Shown here: piece after piece, positions 35,847 to 48,476 of the stretch
Position numbering within the stretch: position 1 is the first letter of the stretch
Layout of the letters: every line of letters begins with the position of its first letter
Origin: Copromyces sp. CBS 386.78
Lineage: Eukaryota > Ascomycota > Sordariomycetes > Sordariales > Sordariaceae
Reading direction: 5' to 3'
Length of the DNA stretch: 64,000 nucleotides
NCBI GenBank assembly: GCA_030685235.1
Contig: MU839191.1
Span: 1 to 64,000 of the forward strand
Program-made: the position numbers and the translations under genes
The notes under the pieces: model-generated
Told to the model about the DNA's origin: nothing
The model's input: the letters and a program-made list of their open reading frames with translations, nothing else
Databases searched by the model: none

Positions 35847-38800
35847 AATCTTCCCTTCAGAAGTAGTAAAAATATACTAAACTACTTCCATATTACAAAC
35901 TCAAACATTCGATAAAAGAAAAAATAGGGTATACTCCTTAAAATAGTAGGTAGTAATCTATACCTTATATAAAAGTAAAAAGTCCCAAATAAATAATAAT
36001 TAGCAAACAATTTTATATTCTACTTATTACTTACGCACTCCCTTTACCTTCTTCGCCTACTCCCTCTTCTGTAATTACTTTATACCCCTTCTCTTTCGGT
36101 CAAGGATCTCCTACAATTTAAATATATTAACTACAAAAGGTAGAAATATATTCCAAACTATATCTCTTACGAATATTAATATATATCTATATTCAATGGC
36201 AATAATCCGCCTACTAACCCCCTTTACATCCTTTAAACTTTCATCCACCAATTTCTTCGTAAGTAAAATAAAATAATTAATAATAAATTATTCCTTAAAT
36301 CTTAATATATTCAATCTTTCTTCGTCCCTTATATATTTAATAATCTTACAATTCTTTTCAAATACTTTTAAAATTTCGGCTAATAATCTTCGTAATTTAA
36401 ACGTTTTAAGAATAATTATTAGTATTTTTAATATACTAATTAAAAAGGGATCCGTTCCTCCGTCTTCGTTAGAAATAAAATCGTTTTAAATACAAACTAT
36501 AAAATTTAAAAGCTTTCCCTATCCTTAATTAAATAAATTATAAAGAGCATTCCGCTCTCCCTATTCCTCCTCTAAAATCTTAAACTTTCTACTTTTTCCA
36601 AATATTTTAGGGCTATAAAGAAATTTGCTCTATACTATATTTAACTAGGCGAATTTTCTATAATATATTTAAGAATATTAATAAATATCGCTCCTTTCTT
36701 TCAATCCTATTAACTTTATTACCGACCGTACCTAAATTACTTAAATATAATTATATATAACCTTTATTTATTATCGGGCTATTACACTTTCTAATTATAA
36801 AAAATCGTTTAACCAAATCTAAAATCGCTAATACTACCCCGCTTCTCATAAAATTAATACTAAAATACTATTCCAATTTAAATAAAAATCCTTCTACTTT
36901 ATTTCGATAAAGAATATTCTCGCTACTTCTAAGACTTAAAGACTATAAATCTATATTAATTATTAAATAAGAAACTTCATATTTAATTACCGCTGTTAAT
37001 TGTTCAAATCGACCCTTCTTCCGTACTTATTATAAATATTATAATAAATAACTACGAAAATTTCGCAAGCAGAACAAATTAATTCTATTCTTTCCTTATC
37101 GAACGCTAAATTATAATAATACTATATTATTACCACCTAAAAATAAATTTTAAAAATAAAATATTAATTATAATAAATAAATAAATATTAAAATCGGGTA
37201 GTTTTAAAAAAAATTATAATTTCTTTTCCTACGCTTTAAAATTATAAAATTTTTAACGTAAGGATTTCTACGTTAGGAAAAATATATATTCTATCCCCGA
37301 ACTTTCTTAATATTTATATAATACCTTTAATAATAAAGAACCTATCGAAATAATTATAAATATTTACATAGTACTAAAGGTTAATTATCCCGAAGGCCAA
37401 ACTTTTCTATAGAATCTTATTTAGTTAAGCAAATTCGACCTATTAATCGGCTAATAAACAAAAATCTATTCCGAACACTCAAATAAAAATACTCTTATTA
37501 TTATCGTTATTACCCCAAATGTCGTAAAATATAAATTTTATAATATTTAATTTCCTATTCTTTTTATATTTAGGGAAATGCTAATTAACAACGCAATTAA
37601 AATCTCTAACCGGCTTAAATCTTAGCGGGCAAATTTCCCCTAATTAAATAAGGATTTCTTCGTAAATTTCGGCTTCAATACTCTATTATTCGAAGAACGT
37701 TTAAATTATTTTAAACAGGTTATTTATATTAATTATCGTATTTATCTTTAATTAAAAAAGATCTTAAATCGTATTATATCTGATTTTAATTAAATAAGTA
37801 AATTATTATTATCGAAAGAAAGAAGAAAAGCCTTATCGTAAAAGGGGCAAATCTACTCCTAAGGAAGCTTAAAGGAAAATACCCAAATATAAATCAATAC
37901 TAATTATCGTCCATCTAAATATTAATTAAATATCGTCCCAATAATATAATACTTTAATTATTATTTATTAACTCCTATAAATACCTACCTATTTTCTTAT
38001 CCCCTTATTTTATAAACTTCTATTATATCCCTATACTAATTACTTAATTAACGCCCAAATTACCAATTATACTACCTACATTTAAAAAAGCTACTATCTT
38101 TACCTTTCAATTATTAATAAATTTCTTCCTCTTATCCCTTTCTTTTTTACGCATTCTTCTTCTTTAACTACCAATATCCGCCTCACTTTCTTTAATTATA
38201 TATAACCCAACTATTTACTATATTTAAAAATAATTCGCTTATTTTAACAAATCCTATTTAAAAAACTATATAACGGCTAAATCTATTTCCGAAACGTATT
38301 AGTACAAATTTCTAAATAATTCCCAATATCCCGAATTTAACCCTTCTAACTAAAAAGAAATTCGCCCCTCCTATTTATATAAACCTTACGCCCGTATATC
38401 CCTTCGTTACAAAAAATAATTTTTAATATATTAATAAGAAATTTAATAAAAAAAAGTAACTCTTTTCTAAAATATATATTAACCTTTTTACAAACCCTAT
38501 CGTACCCAATAATCTTTAAAGTATAGAAAGTTATACCTCTAATAAAATCTTCGCGCATAAAATATAAATCTTTACCATTATCCAACCTAAATTTGTAAGC
38601 TAATTATATTTAGAATAAATACTACTTTTAAACCCTACTACCTTCAAAAAACTTATTAATACCTTTTAACTAATTAACGAATATTATTATATTTTCCTTT
38701 TACTAATTACTAACGAAAGTAAAACCTCCCTTCAACGTATATTTATTAAAAAAAAAGGAGTTTAACCGTATAATCTTTATATTATATCCCTTATAAAAAA

Positions 38801-40400
38801 GAAAAAATATATTCTAAATTTCTTAATCTAAAACTTCAACCTTCTATACAAATCCGCTCGTCCCCATCTTCTTTAATAATCCTTTACTAACTACCTTTAC
38901 TTCTAAAAACCGCTACCCGTATTCTTATTATATTTCCCGGCTCTAAAAGACCTTTATTTCTATTTTTATAGTAAAGGGAAAATAAGAAACCCCAAATATT
39001 TAAACCCCCTTCCTAAATTATATATCTATACTAACTAATATTAAGGGGGGGATTTACAGGAATTATACCTAATTCGGTAAAAGAGTTAACCAATATAATT
39101 CCTCTATAGAAAACCTCTAAAACCTCGAAGTTCTCGCTTAGAAAGACCCTAACTTCGTTCGCTTATACTATATTATAGTTAGCAATTATAATTAAAAAGG
39201 TAATTTCCTAACTATTAAAAGTATTAAATAAAAGGATTAAATTAAAATTAAAATATAAATCCCTTATAAAATTCGCTATTAGGCCGATTATACTACCTTC
39301 GAATACTACTAATTAAATTTAAAAAATAATAATCGTACTATTTGTAACAACTATAAATCAGAGAAGAATAAAGAAGAATTTTTATCCTTCTAGCAAAACG
39401 ACGGTAACAACGATAATAAACCCTCTAATAAAAATCTAAATAATAATATCAAAATGGGAAATAACGAAGAAAAATCCAATAAAAATTTTAATAAGAATAA
39501 GGAATATAAAAGTAAAACCGAAAATAAAGATAATAATCGTACGGCGGAATAGCGGGCTACGTAAGCAATAATTAATATAGAGAGAATTACTTTACTAAGG
39601 AAATCCTAGGAAGACCGGAAAATTATCCCTAAAAAAGCTCCTAAAAAGAAAGAAATTAATAAAAAAGAAACCCCTTCTATTAATAATAATAATTCTAATA
39701 AAAATATTAATAATAATAGCGACAATAGTAGTATAAAAATAGAACTAGCTAAAATAAAGGCGAAAACCGTAAAAATAAAAAAGCCCGTCACTTCTAAACT
39801 ACGCCCTAAAAAAATCATTAAATACAAAGGGAATAACGAAAATCCCCTCTACTAATAATTAAAAGTAATATAAGAATATTAAAATTTAAATACCAAAGGA
39901 ATTAGGGGAGTATTTCCTATATATAAATAAAAGAATAATAAAAAGAAACGATCGTAAAAAATTTTCCGATAATAAAACAAGAATCTTCCCTTAGTACTTT
40001 CTTCCCTTAATACGGATCTACACCCAACTACTTAATATTTTAATCTTCCCTTCGAAAATAAGCAAATACCAATCGACTACTTTCGCAACAATAAACCTAA
40101 ACTATAATAATAATAAGAAGGAAAAAAAAAAATTACAAGAAGGAAAAGGGCAATATAATATATAATAAAAATACTAACGTCTCAATTATTTAATCCAAAT
40201 CTACTCTTACCCAAGAATATAACTCCCTTCTATAAAAAATAGGTCAAGAATTTTATATTACAAAACTAGCAGGAACTTCCCTTAATTAATTAATATATAA
40301 GTAAAACAAAAATAAAGGAAAAATAAAAGGAGTAATAAAAATAAATAATAAAATAAATAAAATATAAAGGAAAAATCTATCTATAAACGAAATATAAATT
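35847..40400 (-). other. Extra 4.5-kb region between integrase and 3' LTR
   Basis: This part of the gypsy element lies downstream of the polymerase genes, where most such elements have only a short untranslated segment. It has a 79-codon open frame on the minus strand at 38346-38585 (includes MDNGKDLYFMRED) and, on the plus strand at 39361-39860, a Lys/Asn-rich frame broken only by TAA/TAG. RIP turns Asp and Glu codons into Asn and Lys codons, so that frame was probably acidic. I do not recognise either. They may be an additional element gene, captured host sequence or a further nested insertion. The left limit of the integrase (here ~40.4 kb) is approximate. Confidence 0.45.
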
Positions 40401-43400
40401 AACATAACTAATAATCAATTCTCTATCGAAGCCTATACTCCCAATAATCTCCCCTTAAATATTATAACTTCAATTTTTAATTTCCTAAAATTATACTTTA
40501 TCTTATCCTTAAAAATAATATTTTATATCCTCCTCTTCTCCTTCTCTTTTTTCTTATCTTTCTAAAATATAAATTCCTCCTACAATACTCGCCCTAATAT
40601 CTCTTCTACAATTAATTTATTATCCTCTAAATTAAATTCCCTTATATCTTCTATAAAATTAATCTACTCCCTTCTAAATCCCAAATTCGGATCTATAATA
40701 TCTAACATTACTCCATCCCTAAATATAAATTTCTTAATCCTTCTAACGCTTACAAACTTATTAAACAATATTCTATCGAAAATATTAATATAATATATAT
40801 TTCCTAAAACGGAGATCCGGTATATACAAAAAAATCCCTACTAACAATAAAACAACTTCTATATAGAATTTATATCAATCCTACGAATATTATCGTACTT
40901 TAAAACCAAATCGTTAACTTCAATTTAAATATTTTTAAATCGCATCTTTTACTAATCCTACTTATTATAATAATTAACTACTACTTCCCTTATTATAACA
41001 ACTTTTTCTACTACCCAAATAAACCTATATTTAATATCCTTATATATTTTAACGACTATATAGATTAATTCTTCCCTAATTATTTACCTATCATCGTTTT
41101 TCTAATTAACAACCCGCTATAATAATAAATTAAATTTAATAGGGGAAATAGAATTATAACCGTATATAAATTAAAAAAATATATATCCGTAATTTCCTTT
41201 AATAATTATATAATCGGCGAAAAGGATATAAAAGAAATACTTTTTCTAATTAATATTTTTACTATTAATTATTTTTATTAATAAAGAAGTAATTATTACG
41301 TACCCTTATTCGTTCGCACTATTAACCTTAGAATTATAAAGTATAATATACTCTTTAAAAATTCTAAATTAAAATAAATATTTTATTATAACCTTCTAAA
41401 ATTCTAGACCGCTATTTACTAAAATTATAAAAGGGTATCCCCATTTTAAAAACAATTATTTAAAAAATATTTTCACCCTCGTAAACGTAGTACTAAGAAA
41501 AAAGGTCGCCTTAATATAACCCGTAAAATCGTTTCAGGCTTCTAAAAAAGGAATTTTCTTATCGTTTAATCTTAAAAGGTATTAAATATCTAACATCTAT
41601 TTCCCAAAGGGATAGGAATTAAGATAAAATTAGTAATAACCGTCTTTAAAATATTTCGGGTTAAATATTTAATATTAAGGGTAAAAATAAATTATCTCTT
41701 CAATTTAAATATATATACCCTTTTAATAATAATACTTAATAATACGCCAATATATTCCTTTATAACCTTAATAGCCTACCTCGTCGTAATAGCAGGTTAT
41801 AATCTGCTAACGCTCCTTTAAATTATTAATAAATCGTTAGGGAACCTATATTAGAATAGTTAGCCGCAATTAAAAAATACTATTTTAAATTATAAATTTA
41901 AGGACGTTATTACAAAATTAACGTCTTATAACTATACCCTTTAAACGTATAAACATTTTAATAGTTATTAAATACCTAATAATCTCCTCCGACTATTCTA
42001 ACCAATCTCCCTTTAAAATTAGCTCATTAAATTTATTAATTTAACTAAAATAAATCTACACATTAATAAAATCATTAATATCCTCCTTATACTCCTTTTC
42101 GTATAGATTAAAAAGCTTTAATAACTTACAAAATAGACTATTAACTATTATATTTTTAAAATTAGGGATATATTTAACTTTAAAATTAAAGACTTTAATT
42201 TAAATAATCTATTATATTAATAATACTCTAAAAATATTATTAATAATACTATTCAATTAATAAACTAAAACTATAGCATTAGTCTCAATAACGAAATAAA
42301 TACTAAATAATTGCCTTCTTAACTATTTTAAAGCGTAAAAAAGACTCCGAAATTCCCTCTTTATAATATTATAGCGTTTTTTAACATCGGACTAAATCCT
42401 ACTCTTAAAATAATATAAATATCTTTTTCCGTCGGGGCCAATCTACTTTAAAATTACTCCCTAATTTTCTAGCAATACATCTACTATAAAATAAATGATT
42501 TTATAACGCTCATTATTATAAATTAATATAACGAAAATCAATACCGTAGTAATTAAATATTAAAAATACTCTATCGCAAACTATTTATTTTCGGTCTATT
42601 ACTATTTAATACCTTTCTTTATTAATATATAAAAAAGAATTATAATAATATTAAAACCCTTAATCTAAATCTTATAATACCTTACAATATTTAAAAAAGA
42701 GCGGACCTCCTCTACGCCCTTCCCTTTCTTATTAGGATCCTCCTTACAATAAATTTACTTATTAATTTTAATAACTTTATCCTTATCTAATACTCTCCCT
42801 TCGAATATACATAAATACCCAATTAATACTACTTCCTTTTAATACTACTATAATTTAGCAATTACAATTATTCCTCTAGCTAATTCTACGTTAAAGAATA
42901 CTTTATCGATATTTATAAAATATTCTAATATATATCTTTTAATTTCCTTAATACTAATCTACTCCTTACTATAATTTAACTAAAATCCTTTAATATAAAT
43001 ATCGTTAAAATATAATTAATAAATATTAAGAATTAAATTATAGAATATTTAAATCATAATTTTTATAAATTATATAATAAAATTAATATTTCCTTATAAT
43101 AGAATAATCATCCGAAATAGGCTAAGAAAGGTTGCGAAAATAATAATATTATAATTAGCTTCGTCGAAGGGGATCTAATTATATTTAAAAAAAAAATCTA
43201 ATAAGGATATTATCTTATAACTTTTAAAAGCTTTACTAAATTCCTTATAACCCGGTAGTAAGTTAATATCCCTCAATATTACTTTATTAATCTTTTAAAT
43301 ATCGTTAATTAAATATAAACCCCTATCCTTCTTTATAACTAGAAACCAATTATCATAGTACACTATATAATTTTCCTCTAGAATCCCTTTTTTAATTTTA

Positions 43401-46400
43401 TCCTTTAATAAATTACATACTTTAATATAGAAAGCCTTTAATATCGGAATAGATTTTAATTACTAAACGGAATAGGGGACAATACGGATTTACTAAGGGG
43501 GGATAATATCGGAATATAATTTACCATACTCTATAAAATCCTAAACTAAAATTTACTCCTTATTATAAAAAATATAAATAAAAAGCTTAATTTCTCCTTC
43601 GTTAAAAATATCCTAAACCTTCTTAAATATAATTTAAAATTGCTCCTCTATTAGCCTTAACCTACAAATTAACTCCGTAAACTTTAAAATAATATATTAA
43701 TCCTATTCTAAATCGAAATTTTTAAATAAATTAATAATCTACTCCTTTATTACCTCTAACCTCTTTATTTTCTAATTTAAATCCCTATTTAACTTTAAAT
43801 TATTAGAAATTATATTATTAATTAAATTAACCTTTTAATTTACCCGCTTATATATTATATAAATTTATATTATTATTTTTAATTTTCCTTTAAAAAACCC
43901 CTCCTTATAAATACCAACCTCCTTTAACAATTTTACTAAAGCCTTCTTTATATACCGACGAACCTACTTAAATATTTATACCTCCTTTCTATTATTTTTT
44001 ACAATCTTTCCCTAAACTTCTTATAATTCTTTATATCCGTCCTTCTTTATCTATAGAAAATCTAATAATTAATCGACTACTATATTTAACAACGGCACAA
44101 TCTATTTATCGTCCTCTTCAAATTCTATTTATTTAAATAATTTAACTACCTTTCCTCCTTATATCTTTAAATCTTCCCTTTCTCTACAAATATTCGAAAA
44201 TATAATTATAATAAGAGAATTAAACCTATTATCAATCTTCCCTTAAAATTTTTAAATTAATAACTAATACAGCGTAAATTACTACCCTTTTAAAAATTAT
44301 AATTATATAATTCTTTCCTCCCTTATTATAAATTATATAAACATTAATATCTTAGAAAAATAATAGCCCTAAAATAATATTGTAATTAAGTAAAATTTAT
44401 TCGGTAATAAAAAAATAAATTTCTCTTCCTTTATTAAATAAATAAACTTTTTCGTACGTTTTACTAAAGAATCCCTTCCTACTTCTATTACTATCGATAT
44501 TAACGATTTAAATAGAAATATTTTAAAGATTTAAATTATTAGCTAATACTTTATTAATAATATTATACTCAATCCCTATATTTAAAAGAATTATAACCTT
44601 CTTACCTCCCTTATATTTAATAGAAATATAAAACGTAAATAAAAGAATTAAACGGGTTATATCTCCTTTAAATAAAAAAGATTTATCGATAAATTTTATA
44701 TAATTAATCACTAGTACTAAAATATCGTAAAATAAAATAATTCGGGTAAGAGCGGATCCGCTCCTCTTCTAATTATTAAAATTCTGCTATTCGAATATAG
44801 AAAAAATATCTTCGCTAAAATTAGACCGACCGAACAACGGATCTCCTCCTTATTTAATAATTTCTATAAAATTAACTAATAATATTTTTATAAGATCCTA
44901 CCTATTAATAGATATACTATTAATTTAAATTCCTACTAGTATAATAGGAACGAATTTATTAACTTTAGAATTATTATCGAAAGTAGTATTACCGTAATAT
45001 TTAAATTATACCCTAAAAATCCTATCTTTATTATAAAGGACGCCCGAAAATTATTCGATCTAATTATAAATAATTTTAGCGTTAATAAGGTTATTACAAA
45101 CGATATCTTCAATAATAATAGTAACTTTAATATTTATAAATTTAATTACTATAAAGTTCTACTCCTTTATTTTAGAAATAATATCCTTAATTTTAACCTC
45201 CTTAATAAGGAATTAATTAATATTATCCTCCTTTATTACAAAAGAAACTTTCTTTAATATTATCTTTATTACCAATACTATTAATATTGATATAAAGGTA
45301 AGAACAAATTCGTACGCGCGAGCTTTATTTTTAAAAGTCGTACTAAACTATTTAAATATAATATTAACATCCCCTAATATAAAAGAACGAAAAAAAGGAA
45401 ATATAATTGTAAATCCTTAAATAACGTCTTCCGTCCGAAGCCTCTTCAACTTACTAACGGCTATAATAATAGTCTTCTAAAGGGTATAAATCTATTTCTT
45501 ACTATTAATAACTTCCTTAACCCGAATAAAAATAATTAATCGGGTTTAAATAATATAAATACCAATCACCCGGTCGCTAACCAAGGACGAAAATTTATAT
45601 AACTTATTAAATACCCCTATTATATTATAATTAATAGCGGCTCCGGATCTCTTCTAAACTTAAATTTAATTCTAATATACTTTAATACCTTCAAAGTTTA
45701 AAAGAACTTCGAAAAACGGGACAAATAATAGGTTTTTAATATTCCTCTACTACTAATAATTAAACTCCTACCTTTTAAAATCCTTATAATTAATATATTC
45801 GGAATTTAAAATTATAAGGGAGCGGATTAATTTACTAAAAATATTAACATTATAAACGTAATTAAAGAAGTTCCTATTAATAAAGTCGTTATAATCTAAT
45901 ATAACTCCCTTATAAATAATAAAAAATATAGACCTCTCCTTATTATATAACTTCTAAATTAAAATATTATAATAAATATTAATATCCTTCTCGGGATAGG
46001 TAGTAAAATAATACCCCGTTTCTCTATAATAGTAGTACTACTATAGACCTATTCCTCCCTATCCTCTACAACCTCTACCTCTACTTCTAGTAAACGTATT
46101 TTAACTAATTTAAATAGTATTAATATAAATATTCAAAATCTAAGTCGGCTAATAAACAATAAACTAAAGGGGAATACTAAAAATAATAATTTACTAGAAT
46201 TAATAATTAATAATAATATTCTAAATAATTATAAATTAGTTTATTAACCGGGCCAATTTCTCTATAGCATCTTTAATAATACTAAATCTATTCCTAACTA
46301 TAACTTTAACCTTAGTCCTAATCTTCTTAATAAAAACCTTTACAAAAACTTCTTCCTTAAATAATAAAGAAAAAGAATCTATATTAATAATTTACTTACT

Positions 46401-48005
46401 TTTATATTTATTCTTCCTAATAAAAATCTCCTCCTTACTACTATTAATATTATCAAATTCACTAATATCCAAATCGTCAAACTATTTAACTACGAACTTA
46501 ATCAATTTTCAGGAGAATTTAATCTACTCTATAATATAAATATCGTCTTTATACTTCTTTAAGAAAGAAGAAATTATATATTTAATATTAATATATAATT
46601 TCCGGTAAAAACTCTTAACAGTATTATAATTAACGCTATATTAATTTACAATAAACTAACGAACTAATAAGGCCGAATAAATAAAAATAATATTAACGAT
46701 CTTACCTTTTTTATAAAGGACGTACCTAATATAAAACTTGTTTAATACAAAAAAAGCACTATTAATTTACTTAAAGTCTTTAATTTTATAAATTATTTTA
46801 AACTATTAAATAAATTCGTCCTAAATATAAATCCCCTTCGCTTTAAAATCGTAGAAAATACTTTTACCAATATCCTTAAAATCCTTCTTATATTATTAGA
46901 ACTAAATAATAATTTTAAATTCATCGTTACTAAACTTATAAATCCTAACCTTTTCCTCGAATAATTTAAAATATTTAAAAACCTTTTTACCATCGAATTT
47001 CTTTTTAAAAATAATATTACGAATAAAAGTAATATTATTATCGAAAAGGGTTATAGCAACGTTAAAAATTATTTTAATAGCAGTAAAAAAAATAACAATA
47101 AGGGGAAAAATAATAAAAAGGGTTCCTTTAAAGGAAGTAATAGAATTAAATATATTAAATAATATAAATTTATAAATTATAAAAAAGTAAAAATATTATA
47201 TAATATTATATTAATATTCGAAATAATTAATAATATTAATATTATTATTTAATAAAATATAAATCTACCCTTCCTTATTCGTATCTTCTTCGTAGAAGCG
47301 TTTTAATATTATTAGTAAATTAGGTCGCTCTTCAAAATCTCGCAATAACTTTATTTCAAAACTTTCCGCAAAATAAATCCCGCTAATTACCTCCTTACTA
47401 ATCGCCTTTACTTCTTTTAATAATATTCCGAAATTCCTAAAAATACTAAAAAAAGCTCAAATTACTAAAATAAAGAGCCCTACAATAACTTTAACTAACC
47501 AAAGAATAAATTCTTCGTATAATTCGCAAATATTTAATTACCGAACATTAACTAACCAAGAATAAATCTCTATTACCTTATCAACCCTCGGCCTTTATCG
47601 TTTAAATTCACTTTCTAAAGTTCTATCCTTATTCTTTCTAATTCGATTTCATCTAATTCTATCATTATAATTAATTTTTTTTTTCTTCGTTTCTATTCTA
47701 ATATTTTCTTTCTAAATCGTTAAATTAAAGTTTCTATTAACTACTACTAATAAATCGCAATATTATTAAAAAAACGGAAATTCGTATATATCCGAAATCA
47801 AGGTTTCCTATAAATTAAATAAAAGACTTCATTACTAATAGAACCAATTAATTCCTCACTATTCGAATTTCGGCTCTTAAATTAATATCCCGAAAACTTT
47901 AAGAATAACCTTAATATTTATAAAAAGCCCCGGCCGAAGGCTCCCTAAATCCGCATTAACTAATTTAATTAAAAATTTAAAACTCATTTCATCCTTATTA
48001 CTATT

Positions 48006-48472
48006 TAAAATAAAGTAAAACTACACCAACAAAGGAACGGGGCTACACTATACAAACTTATATAGCGAAGAATAGATCTAGAATTAATAATCTTATCTAT
48101 AGAATTAAATAGAATTATTAAATTATAGCTATAAAACTATTAAAAGGAAAGATAGAAAGTAAAATAGAACTTTACTTCTATACTTTTTTCAAAATAGCGA
48201 AGTACAAATTTAGAGGTCGGTATTAAAGAAAATAAAAGGCACTTTATAAATATAATTAAAAATTTCAAAAGGGAATATTACAAAAATTTTAAAAATATTA
48301 ATATTTAATTCGTTATTCTCTACTTACTTAATTATCTATAATTTAAAAGGGGATACCATCCTTCTTATACTTTTCTATCTTCAACCCTATTTAACCCTAG
48401 AGCAGATCCGCTCTTCAGTATTTTAGCTCCACAAATATCTCAATATCTATTCTAACAAAACGCCCCAACTCA
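48006..48472 (-). repeat. 5' LTR of the 13.1-kb gypsy element
   Basis: 467 bp; starts TA (where the left copy has TG, a G-to-A change) and ends CA. GTAC follows directly, matching the base quartet before the left LTR. It is more heavily mutated than the left copy. Confidence 0.93.
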
Positions 48473-48476
48473 GTAC

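Larger units (their letters stand above)
35380..48472 (-). mobile_element. Complete gypsy-type LTR retrotransposon, 13.1 kb, RIP-degraded
   Basis: Two 467-bp direct repeats (35380-35846 and 48006-48472) bound the element and GTAC is duplicated at both flanks (35376-35379 and 48473-48476). Coding runs on the minus strand: a decayed reverse transcriptase at about 42.83-43.40 kb (segments NWFLVIKKDRG, LYLINDI, ISLLDFFF, and an F-N-D-I remnant of the catalytic loop) and RNase H at about 42.09-42.33 kb (VKYIPNFKNIIVNSL). An integrase part at about 41.08-41.30 kb (GYIFF, FIYGYNSISPI) and an aspartic-protease-like frame at 44523-44711 (LLNIGIEYNIINK) are also seen. A purine-rich tract (minus-strand GAAGGGAAGA) abuts the left LTR, fitting the 3' end. 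All frames are broken by TAA/TAG, so it is dead. Its size is well above a usual 6-8 kb gypsy element. Confidence 0.9.

Noticed and set aside
39606..39827. 73-codon hydrophobic minus frame, looks like a membrane protein
   Set aside because: It is the complement of the Lys/Asn-rich decayed plus-strand frame; A-rich codons read backwards as Phe/Leu/Ile.
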